From: Rhizobiales bacterium UBA3584
GTDB taxonomy: Bacteria; Pseudomonadota; Alphaproteobacteria; Rhizobiales; Devosiaceae
Assembly (NCBI GenBank): GCA_002375765.1
Contig: DFMV01000077.1
Location: 1-43,060 of the forward strand
DNA: 43,060 nucleotides
Direction: 5' to 3'
Under the pieces are notes generated by a model. The model saw nothing but the letters and a program-made list of their open reading frames with translations. It was not told the DNA's origin and did not search any database. Each line of letters opens with the position of its first letter. Positions within the stretch are counted from its first letter, which is position 1. Position numbers and translations under genes: made by a program. Below are positions 8,049-16,573 of this stretch, piece by piece.

Positions 8049-8124
8049 TGGTGCCGCTTGCGTGACTCGAACACGCGACCTCCGCATTACGAATGCGATG
8101 CTCTACCAACTGAGCTAAAGCGGC
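8049..8124 (-). tRNA. tRNA-Thr (anticodon CGT)
   Basis: A complete 76-nt cloverleaf with encoded CCA is present on the minus strand. The acceptor stem is GCCGCTT/AAGCGGC with discriminator A. The D arm carries AGCTCAGTTGGTAGAGC, the anticodon stem-loop is TCGCA-TTCGTAA-TGCGG with anticodon CGT (reads ACG), and the T arm has GTTCGAGTC. A short T-run (GTTTTT) follows CCA. It sits between the hemY end and the YrhK gene. Confidence 0.96.
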
Positions 8125-8212
8125 TTGGCCCAAAGGGGCGAATTGGCGTCTTTTACTTTCGGCGCGCGAAACGCGCAAGGGTTGATGCGTGGGCCAAACC
8201 AGCCTTTTTTGC

Positions 8213-9589
8213 CTATGGTTGCGTTTTGGTTGGCGTTGCTGCGTCCTTGATCGCGGGAAGGGTGGCGGGATCGGGCGTGGTGGCCGAAAGCGTTTTTTGC
8301 GGCGTGCGGGTCTGGACCGGCACCCTCCATTCGAAGGCGTCGAGCCGACCGGTGACGGGGGACGCGGGGGCCCAGTCCTCCGAAGTCACTCCGTCCGCGG
8401 TCCAGATGGGATCGGCAGGGGCGTTGACGGCACGGGACAGCCATTCGCGAGCCTTGCCCTGATCGCCCGATTGGCCTTCCTCGATCTCGGCCATCAAAAG
8501 GCACATCTGGCGCGTCGGCTTCTTGCCCAGAAAGGGGGCCAGCGCGTTGCGGGCCACGCTCCATTCATAGGCGTCGATTGCGGCCCGGGCCAGAACGATG
8601 GCCGCCATCGGGTGGCTGTCGGGAGCTTCGACAAGCGTGCGGATGCGCTTGAGGCGTTCAACGGCCGAGGTGCCGGGTTTGACGTGGGCATAGAGCGTTG
8701 CGGCATCGGGATGGAAACCGGCGCGCCAGGTCCGGCGCAACAGCGCCGACGCCCGTCTCGTGTCGCCGCGGTTGATCAGGATGCGGGCCGCGATCAGCGC
8801 GGCGGGCACGAAATCGGGGATCGATTTGAGCGCCCGGTTGGCGTGTTCGTAGGCGGTATCGGGCTCGGTTTCTTCGATCGCGAGGGCAAGGGCGGTTTCG
8901 AGCACGCCCTGACGGCGCTTTTTTGTCGCCTTCTGGCTTTTGGTCTTGGCCGGCAAGGAGGCGCTCATCTCCAGCGCCTCGGCCCATGCGCCCTTGGTCG
9001 CCAGGTCATTGAACACCGCTTCTGATGCCCAATCGAGGCTGGGCGAGAGGGAGAGCGCCTTGCGTGCGAAGGTGATCGCCGCGTTCGAGCGGTCCTGGGT
9101 CCGCGCCTGTTCGTACAGCCCTGAAAGTGCAGCCAGCGCCGTGCGCTCGTTTGAAATCAGCGCCCGGTAGTGCTCGCGCGCCGATGAGAGATCACCCAGC
9201 GCCAGCTCGGCGCGGGCTTCGAGCAGTTGGGCTGCGGGGTTTTCAGGCAGCTTGGCGCGGGCGTCGCGGGCCAGCATGCGAGCGCGGGAAAAGTCTCCCG
9301 CCTGGAGCGCAATCATCCCGTCCGAAAGCGCCTCGACCCCCGCCTTTTCCTTGCGCCTGGCATTGGAGCGGGCCAGCGCGGCGGGGGCGCCGATCAGGCG
9401 CCGGATAATGGCCCAGGCAAGGATTGAAGCGACGATGACGCCGATGGCGATGAACAGGGCCAGGCCAAGGCCGGGGCTCATGCGCCAAGTCCCGAAGGCG
9501 ATTTCGACCGTGCCGGGCAGGGCGATCAGCCAGGCCGCACCCAGGGCCACTACGAGGCTCAGGACAAGATAGACGATAAGGCGGATCAT
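8213..9589 (-). CDS. hemY: HemY-type heme biosynthesis-associated TPR membrane protein
   Basis: This 458-residue protein is the proteobacterial HemY (HemY_N) family, not the protoporphyrinogen oxidase also called HemY. It has two N-terminal transmembrane helices (about residues 4-23 and 41-63). A long cytoplasmic/periplasmic helical domain with TPR-like repeats follows (for example LQAGDFSRARMLARDARAKL and LALGDLSSAREHYRALI). A C-terminal proline-rich tail ends in TQP. E. coli HemY has been tied to the late common steps of heme synthesis and is thought to aid substrate handover. Its ATG overlaps the stop of the upstream Mic60-like gene (ATGA). It is the last gene of a hemC-hemD-Mic60-hemY operon. 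Confidence 0.9.
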   Translation of the reverse strand: MIRLIVYLVLSLVVALGAAWLIALPGTVEIAFGTWRMSPGLGLALFIAIGVIVASILAWAIIRRLIGAPAALARSNARRKEKAGVEALSDGMIALQAGDFSRARMLARDARAKLPENPAAQLLEARAELALGDLSSAREHYRALISNERTALAALSGLYEQARTQDRSNAAITFARKALSLSPSLDWASEAVFNDLATKGAWAEALEMSASLPAKTKSQKATKKRRQGVLETALALAIEETEPDTAYEHANRALKSIPDFVPAALIAARILINRGDTRRASALLRRTWRAGFHPDAATLYAHVKPGTSAVERLKRIRTLVEAPDSHPMAAIVLARAAIDAYEWSVARNALAPFLGKKPTRQMCLLMAEIEEGQSGDQGKAREWLSRAVNAPADPIWTADGVTSEDWAPASPVTGRLDAFEWRVPVQTRTPQKTLSATTPDPATLPAIKDAATPTKTQP

Positions 9590-10971
9590 TGGCCGGCCTC
9601 CGCTGGCGCGATACCGGTCCTGGCCGCCTCGAGCAACGCGCTGACGGCGATGGCGCGGTCGAGCGCGCGGTCAAAGCCGGGGGCGGCCGATTGCATGGGG
9701 TCGGGCAGGGCGGAAAAGGCGGTTCTCGCCGCTTGGAGATCGCCCGCCGCGAGGGCTGCTTCGGTCCGCCCGACCAGCGCCTGCGGCGTGTCGCCATCGG
9801 TGGGCCGCAAGGCAATGGCCGAGGCAGCCTGATCGAGAAGCGTCTGCGCCCAACCCGCCTGTTCATCGCGGGGACGAGCGGCCAGAATTTCGGGGATTGC
9901 CGTCCGTAATTGGTCCAAAAGCCCACCCGCAGACGGAACACCGGCATTGGCGGCGGTCCGGACCTGTGAGGAAATTTCAAGATCGGGCAACAGCGTTTCA
10001 ACGCTGGCCAGTTGTGCGGCAAAGGGCTGGCCTGAAGCGATGGCGGCTTCGAGCGCGCCCAGCGCAGCGGGAAGCTGGGTGGCCCGATCGCGCTCGGCGG
10101 CAACGGCCTCGAAATCGGACTGGCTGGCAATGCGCGCGTCGAGATCGTCGAGCCGTGTTTGCGCCGCTTCGATCACCGGTTGAATGTCGGCTAGTTGCGG
10201 TTCAACCGCATCAAGCCGCCCGGCCAGATCGTCAATCCGGGTGGAAAGCTCCGACAGCGTGTCGGCAACCTGGGCCACCTCATCGCCCGATGCGCCGGCG
10301 GCAAGAGCGTCGATGCGGCTCGAAAGCTCACCGATCTGCCCGCTCAAGGCGTTAAGATCGGATTGCGCGGCCAGCCCATCGGTCGAAGCGGGTTCGATGG
10401 CGGCAATCTCGGTCTCGAGTGCGTTTATGCGGTCAATGATTTCCTGGCTTTCGGTCTCGCGCGAGGCAATGGCGTTTTCCAGCCGCGTGGCGCGCGCGTC
10501 CATCTGCGATAGCGCATCCCCCGGGCCTTGCTGCTGCGGCCAGAAGCCGAAACTGGCCAATCCATAAGCGAGCGCCAGCCCTATAAGTGCGCCGGCTCCG
10601 GCGGTGGCGGCGAGCGGGGCCCAGGGCAGCGCCGGTTTTGTGGCCCCCGAGGGCTCGGCCCCCGATTGACCGCCAGGTTCGGAGACGGATTTGGGGGCGG
10701 ATTGTTTTGGCTTGTCGTTAGGCGCCGAGCTTGCGGCGGAGGATTGGGGCCCAGACTTTGTCGACGGCCCTGTCTTGGGCGGCGCTTCGGCGGCGGCGGG
10801 CTTTTGGTCTGTCCCCGCCGCTCCGGCAGTCTTGCCCTGGGGCGCGGGCTTGTCCTTTTCGGATGCGCGCGCCGTTGCATCGATGATCGGGGGTTTGACC
10901 GGACCGGTTTTCTTTTCGGCCATTTCAGCCTGCCTCTTTGGGTTTGGGTCGGGCGGGTTGGTTTTCGTCAT
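9586..10971 (-). CDS. Alphaproteobacterial Mic60/mitofilin-like inner membrane protein (COG4223)
   Basis: This 461-residue protein has the order expected of alphaproteobacterial Mic60: a Pro/Lys/Ala-rich disordered N-terminus (1-115), one transmembrane helix (~117-143), a long coiled-coil with many MDARATRLENAIA-type heptads (~155-290), and a helical C-terminal mitofilin-like end. Such proteins shape inner-membrane invaginations in alphaproteobacteria and are the proposed ancestor of mitochondrial Mic60. Their genes sit beside heme genes, as here. The start is uncertain: ATG at 10971 gives tight coupling to hemD (6 bp), but the in-frame ATG at 10923 has the better ribosome site (AGAGGCAGG) and would give 445 residues. 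Its stop overlaps hemY. Confidence 0.85.
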   Translation of the reverse strand: MTKTNPPDPNPKRQAEMAEKKTGPVKPPIIDATARASEKDKPAPQGKTAGAAGTDQKPAAAEAPPKTGPSTKSGPQSSAASSAPNDKPKQSAPKSVSEPGGQSGAEPSGATKPALPWAPLAATAGAGALIGLALAYGLASFGFWPQQQGPGDALSQMDARATRLENAIASRETESQEIIDRINALETEIAAIEPASTDGLAAQSDLNALSGQIGELSSRIDALAAGASGDEVAQVADTLSELSTRIDDLAGRLDAVEPQLADIQPVIEAAQTRLDDLDARIASQSDFEAVAAERDRATQLPAALGALEAAIASGQPFAAQLASVETLLPDLEISSQVRTAANAGVPSAGGLLDQLRTAIPEILAARPRDEQAGWAQTLLDQAASAIALRPTDGDTPQALVGRTEAALAAGDLQAARTAFSALPDPMQSAAPGFDRALDRAIAVSALLEAARTGIAPAEAGQ

Positions 10972-10977
10972 GGCCCA

Positions 10978-11721
10978 TCATGGACTGATTTGATCGCGGG
11001 CAAAAGCCAGCGCCAGCGTCATCATCGCTTCGTGCGAGGGGTAATCGGCCAGCCCGATGCGCAGGAAATGGTTTTCGATCAATGGTTGCGCGACGTTTTC
11101 CGAAAGGCAAAGGCAATAAAGACTGCGCCTGAGCGCCTGATAATCGCGGGAGGCGATCAGTCCGGCAAAAATCGCCGCCGTGCGGCGCGAATAAAATACC
11201 GCACCATCGATTTTCCCGGTTGCCAGACGCTCGGCCAGACCCGGCGGCAGCATGGTGGCCGCGTGCATTTCGTAGAGTACGCGCATGTCGACCGTGATCC
11301 CGGCTTCGGCCAGCAGGCCGGCCAGATCGCCCGATTGATGGTGCGCGGCGGGATAGAAAATCTTGCCTGCCGGGCGGTCGGCGATGATGGCGCGGGAAAG
11401 ATCGGCAAGCGTGCCCTCGGCGGCCGAGACATTTTCAAACCCGGCGGCCCGCGCCTCGCTGGCCGTGTGCTCGCCCACGGCATAGACCCTGAGCGTTGAA
11501 AACGCCTCGCCCTGCGGGTGGGCGGCCAGTGCCCGCACCCCATTGGCCGATGTGAGCGCGACGGCGGCAAACCCTGATGCATCGGGCAATGGAATGCCGG
11601 TGAAGCGCTCCTCGAGCATGGGCGCGACGATCGGGTCCAGCCCCAGCGCGGCAAGCCCGGCGGCTGTCCGCTCGGCGTCGGCCCTTGGCCTCGTGACGAG
11701 AACGCTGCGCCGATCAGCCAT
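10978..11721 (-). CDS. hemD: Uroporphyrinogen-III synthase
   Basis: This 247-residue enzyme cyclises and inverts ring D of hydroxymethylbilane to give uroporphyrinogen III. Weakly conserved family features are visible: N-terminal VLVTRPRADAERTAAGL (about residues 7-23), LTSANGVRAL, the RVYAVGEHTASEARAAGF segment (about 78-95), and a late VFYSRRTAAIFAGL (about 169-182). The ATG lies inside the end of hemC (8-bp overlap), and the Mic60-like gene follows after 6 bp, so hemC-hemD-Mic60-hemY should be one transcript. The order and strand are the usual alphaproteobacterial ones. Confidence 0.93.
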   Translation of the reverse strand: MADRRSVLVTRPRADAERTAAGLAALGLDPIVAPMLEERFTGIPLPDASGFAAVALTSANGVRALAAHPQGEAFSTLRVYAVGEHTASEARAAGFENVSAAEGTLADLSRAIIADRPAGKIFYPAAHHQSGDLAGLLAEAGITVDMRVLYEMHAATMLPPGLAERLATGKIDGAVFYSRRTAAIFAGLIASRDYQALRRSLYCLCLSENVAQPLIENHFLRIGLADYPSHEAMMTLALAFARDQISP

Positions 11722-12670
11722 ATTGGCCCTGCTTGAGCCGTTCGATGAAATCGGGTCCGGCATCGGCGAGCAGTTTTTCGCCCAGCCTGGTCCCCAGGTC
11801 GTGCCCCTGATCGGCGTCTCCGGCAATTTCGTCCTCATAGACTTCCGACCCGTCGGGGGAAAGGATCTGCCCGAACAGGGTCAGCCTCTCCCCATCGAGT
11901 GTCGTCAACGCGGCAATGGGGGTGCGGCATGAACCGTCGAGCACTTTCAAGAACGCCCGCTCGGCCTCGACCCGCTTGCGGGTGTCGGCATCGTCGAGCA
12001 CTTCGACCAGCCGGTTGGCGGCGCCATCGTCGGCGCGGGTTTCAATAACGATTGCCCCCTGGGCCGGGGCGGGCGGGAAGTGCGCGACATCGAGCGTATG
12101 GGTCACCCGATGCGCCTCGCCCAGCCGGTTGAGCCCGGCCAGCGCCAGAAGCGTTGCGTCGGCCACCCCGTCGGCGAGTTTTTTAAGTCGCGTCTGCACG
12201 TTGCCGCGAAATTCCACTGTGCGGAAATCGGGCCGGAAGCGCTTCATTTGCGCCCGACGGCGCAGGGAGGATGAGCCGATTACCGCGCCCTCGGGCAGAT
12301 GGTCGGGGCTCCTGGCAATCAGCGAGAGGAAGGCATCGCGCACGTCCTCGCGCGGCAGAAAGGCCGGCAGGGCAAAAAGGGGATCGATTTCGGTCGCCAC
12401 ATCCTTTGCCGAATGGACGGCGATATCGATCTCGCCATCGGCGAGGGCCTTTTCGATCTCCTTTGTGAACAGCCCCTTGCCACCGACTTCAGAGAGCGGG
12501 CGGTCCAAAATGATGTCGCCGCTGGTCTTTATGATCTTTATCGCGATGGCGTCGGTCTCCAGCCCGTTGATGGCAACCAGCCGGTCGCGGACCTCCTCGG
12601 CCTGCTTGAGGGCAAGGGGCGAGCCGCGGGTGCCGATGGTGAAAACGGGGGTGGACGTCAAAGATTGCAA
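11714..12670 (-). CDS. hemC: Hydroxymethylbilane synthase (porphobilinogen deaminase)
   Basis: This 318-residue enzyme joins four porphobilinogen units into hydroxymethylbilane. The dipyrromethane cofactor attachment site LDGSCRTPIAA is intact, with Cys248. Other signatures present are IGTRGSPLALKQAEEV (12-27), AVHSAKDV with Asp90 as the catalytic aspartate, and the IGSSSLRRRAQ and FRGNVQTRL anion-binding loops. Length and domain order are normal. It is the first gene of the minus-strand heme operon and is divergent from tsaD, with 125 bp between the two starts. Confidence 0.97.
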   Translation of the reverse strand: MQSLTSTPVFTIGTRGSPLALKQAEEVRDRLVAINGLETDAIAIKIIKTSGDIILDRPLSEVGGKGLFTKEIEKALADGEIDIAVHSAKDVATEIDPLFALPAFLPREDVRDAFLSLIARSPDHLPEGAVIGSSSLRRRAQMKRFRPDFRTVEFRGNVQTRLKKLADGVADATLLALAGLNRLGEAHRVTHTLDVAHFPPAPAQGAIVIETRADDGAANRLVEVLDDADTRKRVEAERAFLKVLDGSCRTPIAALTTLDGERLTLFGQILSPDGSEVYEDEIAGDADQGHDLGTRLGEKLLADAGPDFIERLKQGQYG

Positions 12671-12730
12671 TATGGCCTCGCAGGTGTCACAGATGTGCGC
12701 GTTTTGCAGAACAGCAATTCTAACGCGGAG

Positions 12731-12753
12731 AAAGCGGGTTGCGATCCGCTTTT
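12731..12753. promoter_or_regulatory. Small hairpin in the hemC-tsaD divergent intergenic region
   Basis: AAAGCGG and CCGCTTT form a 7-bp stem with an 8-base loop, about 40 bp before the tsaD ATG and 60 bp before the hemC ATG. It could influence either leader. There is no U-run on either side to make it a clear terminator. Confidence 0.25.
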
Positions 12754-12795
12754 GCCATCAGACCACACGTTTTTGCCAGAGACCAGATCGCCGCA

Positions 12796-13857
12796 ATGGA
12801 TCGCGAGACTTTAGTTTTGGGGATCGAGACCAGTTGCGATGAAACCGCAGCGGCGCTGGTGCGCCGCTATCCCGACGGGCGTGGCGAGATCGTATCCAAT
12901 ATCGTGCGCAGCCAGATCGATGAGCACAGGGCCTTCGGCGGCGTGGTGCCCGAGCTGGCGGCCCGCGCCCATGTTGTTCACCTCGATGCGATCGTCTCCC
13001 GCGCGCTCGGTGGGGCGGAAACCGAGCTCTCGAAAGTCGATGTCATCGCTGCAACCGCCGGGCCAGGGCTGATCGGCGGGGTGCTCGTGGGGCTTACGAC
13101 CGGCAAGGCGCTGGCCGCCGCAACGGGCAAGCCCTTGGTTGCCGTCAACCACCTCGAGGGCCATGCGCTCACCGCCCGGCTCACCGACGGAGTTCAATTT
13201 CCCTATCTGATGCTTCTGGTTTCGGGCGGGCATTCCCAGATCGTTCTGGTCAAGGGCGTCGGCGATTACGAGCGCTGGGGCTCGACCATTGATGACGCGT
13301 TGGGCGAAGCCTTCGACAAGGCGGCAAAACTTCTGGGTCTGGGCTATCCCGGCGGCCCGGAGGTCGAAAAGGCAGCGCAGCAGGGCGATGCCAAACGGTT
13401 TAACCTGCCGCGCCCCTTGCTGAGAGAAAAGCGCCTCGATTTTTCCTTTTCGGGGCTCAAAACGGCCCTGCGGCTGGCCGCCGAATCGGTGGCGCCGGTG
13501 ACTGACACCGACATCGCCGATCTGTGCGCCAGCTTTCAGGCTGCCGTCACGGACATTGTTGCCGTCCGGTCCAGACAGGCGCTCGAACGCTTCGCCGCCG
13601 CATACCCTGATGCCGCTCCCACCTATGTGGTGGCGGGCGGGGTTGCCGCCAACAGGGCCATCGGCGGCGCGCTCAGAGAAATTGCGGCCCAGACCGGCGC
13701 GCATCTGGTCGTCCCGCCGGCCGCTCTCTGCACCGACAATGGTGCGATGATCGCCTGGGCGGGGGCCGAACGGTTCGCACTGGGGCTCACCGACGGGTTC
13801 GACGTCGCGGCCCGCCCGCGCTGGCCCCTCGAGGAATTGAGGTGGGGTGCGGCGTGA
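12796..13857 (+). CDS. tsaD: tRNA N6-adenosine threonylcarbamoyltransferase
   Basis: This 353-residue enzyme transfers the threonylcarbamoyl group to A37 of ANN-reading tRNAs, working with TsaB, TsaE and TsaC, which are not in this window. The metal-binding His pair is seen in NHLEGHA (His119 and His123). The ASKHA-fold motifs are intact: [11 protein letters not shown] at the N-terminus, [45 protein letters not shown], and the late [15 protein letters not shown]. The ATG is chosen because the family starts within a few residues of the GIETSCDET strand. It overlaps gpsA by four bases. A tRNA-Thr with ANN codon specificity lies nearby; this is probably coincidence. Confidence 0.97.
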   Translation: MDRETLVLGIETSCDETAAALVRRYPDGRGEIVSNIVRSQIDEHRAFGGVVPELAARAHVVHLDAIVSRALGGAETELSKVDVIAATAGPGLIGGVLVGLTTGKALAAATGKPLVAVNHLEGHALTARLTDGVQFPYLMLLVSGGHSQIVLVKGVGDYERWGSTIDDALGEAFDKAAKLLGLGYPGGPEVEKAAQQGDAKRFNLPRPLLREKRLDFSFSGLKTALRLAAESVAPVTDTDIADLCASFQAAVTDIVAVRSRQALERFAAAYPDAAPTYVVAGGVAANRAIGGALREIAAQTGAHLVVPPAALCTDNGAMIAWAGAERFALGLTDGFDVAARPRWPLEELRWGAA

Positions 13858-14846
13858 GCGCGAAAATTTTCGTTATCGGCGCCGGTGCCTGGGGCACCGC
13901 CCTGGCGCAAGCCGCCCGGCTGGCGGGCAATGATGTCGTGCTGGTTGGCCGCGACCCCGCCGCCATCGATGAAATCAATTCGGCCCACACGCTCAAAGCC
14001 TATCTCGGCGATATCGCTCTCGATTCGGGGCTCAAAGCGCAGACCGGTGTTTCCGGGCTCGAAGACGCCGACGCGATCCTCATGGTGGTTCCGGCTCAGG
14101 CGACGCGGGCCACTCTGGCCGATATCGGCGCCGACGCGCTGGCTGGAAAGCCGGTCATCCTGTGCGCCAAGGGGCTGGAGACGGTGACCAACGACCGCCA
14201 GAGCCAGATCCTGGGCGAACTCGCGCCAAATGCCGAGCCTTTCGTGCTCTCGGGCCCGAGCTTTGCTCACGACGTCGCCGCCGGAAAGCCCACGGCGGTC
14301 ACTTTGGCCGGACCAACCATCGAGCGCGCCGAAGCGATTGCCGCATTGCTGGCCTCGGACAGTTTCCGCCCCTATGCCAGCGGGGATATCGTCGGGGTGG
14401 AAATGTGCGGCGCGCTCAAGAATGTCTATGCGCTGGGCGCCGGCGCCATCGAAGGCGCCGGGCTGGGCCTGTCGGCCCGCTCGGCGTTTCTGGCGCGCGC
14501 CTATGCGGAACTGGGGCGGATGATTGCGGCGATGGGCGGCAGCGAAGCGACGCTGTCGGGGCTCGCCGGCATCGGCGATCTGGCCTTAAGCTGCACCTCG
14601 AGCCAGTCGCGCAATTATCGCTTCGGGGTGGCGCTGGGGCAGGGCCGCTCGGTTAAAGACATCGAGGCCTCTGGCATGGGGCTGGCCGAGGGGCTATTTA
14701 CCACTCCGGTTGCCAAGGCGGTCGCCGACCGTGACGGGATCGACGCGCCGCTGGTCAGCGCCGTCGATCTTTTGATTTCGGGCCAGGTCCGGATCGAGGC
14801 CATTGTGCCCATGCTGATGAGACGACCACTCAAACGGGAAGAATAA
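13854..14846 (+). CDS. gpsA: NAD(P)-dependent glycerol-3-phosphate dehydrogenase
   Basis: This 330-residue cytosolic enzyme reduces dihydroxyacetone phosphate to sn-glycerol-3-phosphate, the backbone for phospholipids. The N-terminal Rossmann motif [15 protein letters not shown] (about residues 6-20) and the catalytic-lysine segment [20 protein letters not shown] are present, as are the [17 protein letters not shown] and [11 protein letters not shown] blocks. The GTG start overlaps the tsaD stop (GTGA), with GAGG upstream inside tsaD; another GTG four codons earlier is possible. The yciI gene follows after 3 bp, so tsaD-gpsA-yciI-EVE appears to be one operon. Confidence 0.97.
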   Translation: MSAKIFVIGAGAWGTALAQAARLAGNDVVLVGRDPAAIDEINSAHTLKAYLGDIALDSGLKAQTGVSGLEDADAILMVVPAQATRATLADIGADALAGKPVILCAKGLETVTNDRQSQILGELAPNAEPFVLSGPSFAHDVAAGKPTAVTLAGPTIERAEAIAALLASDSFRPYASGDIVGVEMCGALKNVYALGAGAIEGAGLGLSARSAFLARAYAELGRMIAAMGGSEATLSGLAGIGDLALSCTSSQSRNYRFGVALGQGRSVKDIEASGMGLAEGLFTTPVAKAVADRDGIDAPLVSAVDLLISGQVRIEAIVPMLMRRPLKREE

Positions 14847-14849
14847 GAT

Positions 14850-15146
14850 ATGACGATGATGTTCGCGGTGACCGCACTCGACAAGAAAGACCATCTGGAA
14901 GCGCGCCTTGCGACACGCCCCGCACATTTGCAGTTCTGGGACGATAACGCGGCGTCGATGGTGCTGGCCGGGCCGTTTCTCGATGCCCAAGGCAAGGCGA
15001 CGGGCTCGCTGATGATCGTTAAGGCTGACAATCAGGCCGCCGCGGAGGCGCTGGTTGCAAAGGACCCTTATGCCGAGGCCGGTCTGTTCGAAAGTGTCGT
15101 CGTCCGTCCCTGGAACTGGGTCATCAACCGGCCGGAGAACATTTGA
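14850..15146 (+). CDS. YciI-family protein
   Basis: This 98-residue protein has the YCII dimeric alpha-beta fold pattern. It shows an N-terminal strand MFAVTALDK, a His in RPAHLQFWDDN (about residue 29) and the Asp/Glu-rich end QAAAEALVAKDPYAEAGLFE. The family's conserved His-Asp pair suggests a catalytic role, but no reaction is established. It is tightly packed between gpsA and the EVE-domain gene. A second, distinct YCII-like gene follows asd at 30075. This copy fits the usual alphaproteobacterial gpsA-yciI-EVE order. Confidence 0.88.
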   Translation: MTMMFAVTALDKKDHLEARLATRPAHLQFWDDNAASMVLAGPFLDAQGKATGSLMIVKADNQAAAEALVAKDPYAEAGLFESVVVRPWNWVINRPENI

Positions 15147-15147
15147 A

Positions 15148-15564
15148 ATGGCGTACTGGCTGTTCAAGTCCGAACCCGAAACCTGGGGTTGGGACGATCA
15201 GGTCAAAAAGGGTGGCCCGGAAGAATGGGGCGGGGTGCGCAATTATCAGGCGCGCAACAATATGCGTGAGATGAAAAAGGGCGATCTGGGCTTCTTTTAC
15301 CACTCGGTCAAGGAAAAGGCCGTGGTGGGCATCGTCCGTGTCGCCAATGAAATCCACCATGATTCCACCACCGACGATCCGCGCTGGGAATGCGTGGATA
15401 TCGAGGCGGTCAAACCCCTCGAGCGCCCCGTAACGCTCGATGAGATCAAATCGATGCCCGAGCTTGAAAACATGGTTTTGGTCAACAATTCGCGCCTTTC
15501 TGTCCAGCCGGTGGCCGAAGATGAATGGAAATTGATCTGCAAGCTGGGGGGCGTTGAACCCTGA
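15148..15564 (+). CDS. EVE-domain protein (PUA-like, modified-nucleic-acid reader type)
   Basis: This 138-residue protein is a stand-alone EVE domain, a PUA-like fold that binds modified bases in DNA or RNA. Hallmarks seen are WLFKSEPETWGWDD at the N-terminus, GGVRNYQARNNMREMKKGDLGFFYHS (conserved WxGVRNYQA-like core), and a late NNSRLSVQPVAEDEW. Its ATG is one base after the yciI stop. Solitary EVE proteins of this kind are common in alpha- and gammaproteobacteria with an unknown physiological role; related domains occur in antiphage restriction systems, but no such partner is seen here. Confidence 0.92.
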   Translation: MAYWLFKSEPETWGWDDQVKKGGPEEWGGVRNYQARNNMREMKKGDLGFFYHSVKEKAVVGIVRVANEIHHDSTTDDPRWECVDIEAVKPLERPVTLDEIKSMPELENMVLVNNSRLSVQPVAEDEWKLICKLGGVEP

Positions 15565-15653
15565 TTTACGGGTGCGGCGTTTTGGCGCACACTTCCCACG
15601 ACCCGATTCGGAGAGAGCGGGTCTGAGCTCTGTTTTTGAGAGGGGAAAACGGG

Positions 15654-16067
15654 ATGGATTATCTTAGTGTGAACTGGCTGGCCGTGCTCCTGGCCATGAT
15701 CGCGTCGATGGCGCTGGGTGCTGCCTGGTACATGACCTTGTCCAAGCAGTGGATTGCCGCCACCGGCAAGACCACAGACGAAATCATGGCCGGCTCGGGC
15801 GGGCAGGCAACGCCTTTCATCTGGGGCGCGGCAATGCAATTGGTCATGGCCTATTTCCTGGCCCTTCTCACTCCGGCCATCATGGGCGAGGTGACAATTG
15901 CGTCCGCGGTTACAGTCGGCATCCATCTGTGGGCCGGGTTCATGGTGACGTCGATGATCCTCAATCACCGCTATCAGGGCGCCAGCTGGTCTCTGGCCGT
16001 GATCGATGGCGGATATCTTTTGGGCGTGATGATCGTCCAGGGCGTGGTGATCGGGCTTTTGGGTTAG
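15654..16067 (+). CDS. DUF1761 membrane protein
   Basis: This 137-residue protein has four predicted transmembrane helices (about residues 5-27, 50-72, 78-100, 112-134). The family signature is visible as NWLAVLLAMIASMALGAAWYM at the start and the SKQWIAATGKTTDEI loop. DUF1761 proteins have no known function. The ATG has GAGAGGGGAAAACGGG upstream. It follows the EVE gene after 89 bp on the same strand and is followed by an inverted-repeat element. Confidence 0.85.
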   Translation: MDYLSVNWLAVLLAMIASMALGAAWYMTLSKQWIAATGKTTDEIMAGSGGQATPFIWGAAMQLVMAYFLALLTPAIMGEVTIASAVTVGIHLWAGFMVTSMILNHRYQGASWSLAVIDGGYLLGVMIVQGVVIGLLG

Positions 16068-16116
16068 GGCTGGCCGAAGTTTGCCTGGCGGGGCTGCCCG
16101 CCAAGTCCACTTACCA

Positions 16117-16214
16117 GTCACCCCGGCCTTGAGCCGGGGTCCAGTACACTCAGTGTTTGAGATAGGCAGCCAACTCTGCCGAGTACTGGGCCCCGGGTTG
16201 TCGCCCGGGATGAC
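16117..16214. repeat. Composite inverted-repeat element, complete copy
   Basis: This 98-bp element begins GTCACCCCGGCC and ends CCCGGGATGAC, so its ends are inverted (GTCA/TGAC). Each end is itself a hairpin: CCCCGG-ccttga-CCGGGG on the left and CCCGGG-ttgtcg-CCCGGG on the right, then CCAGTAC...GTACTGG in inverted orientation inside. The central part carries GGCAGCCAACTCTGCC. Other copies lie at 22462 and 25617. It has the architecture of a REP/BIME-like mosaic. Confidence 0.85.
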
Positions 16215-16269
16215 GCCAGTGAAAGGGGCCGGCTTGCGTTCGCCAATGAACCGGTGTTCCAGCCCGTCG

Positions 16270-16461
16270 TCAAAAGTCCGAGGAAATGCCCTTGATTTCC
16301 CAGTCCCCGTAGCGGGCCGGATCGAGCCCGCCGCGGCCATCGACCTCGCGCGGCGCGTTAGAGGTCTTGGCGTCGATTTCGGCGCGGCGCGTTTTGGCTT
16401 CTTGGAGGGCGCGCCGGGCGATTGCGGGATCGGGGCGTTTGGCCTTTGGCGTTTCGCGCAT
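16270..16461 (-). CDS. Succinate dehydrogenase assembly factor 4 (DUF1674)
   Basis: This 63-residue protein is the bacterial SDHAF4/DUF1674 family. In mitochondria Sdh8/SDHAF4 binds the flavinylated SdhA and protects it before assembly. The conserved C-terminal signature is complete: EVDGRGGLDPARYGDWE then KGISSDF (residues ~39-63). The N-terminal half is charged and probably disordered. The ATG has AAGGTGG about 13 bases upstream. It sits alone between a repeat and divergent htpX, about 19 kb from sdhCDAB, rather than in that operon. Confidence 0.9.
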   Translation of the reverse strand: MRETPKAKRPDPAIARRALQEAKTRRAEIDAKTSNAPREVDGRGGLDPARYGDWEIKGISSDF

Positions 16462-16573
16462 TTTTTCGAAACCACCTTCATGACGAAGAGTTTAGACATC
16501 GGGCCACTTGTGCAGGGGCCCGCCGGTTCCCATCATATAGGCAACTCAACTGGCTTAGGAAAGCCTGACGACA

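Noticed and set aside
15148..15564. EVE protein as part of a restriction system
   Set aside because: It is in a housekeeping operon after gpsA and yciI, with no nuclease or methylase near.
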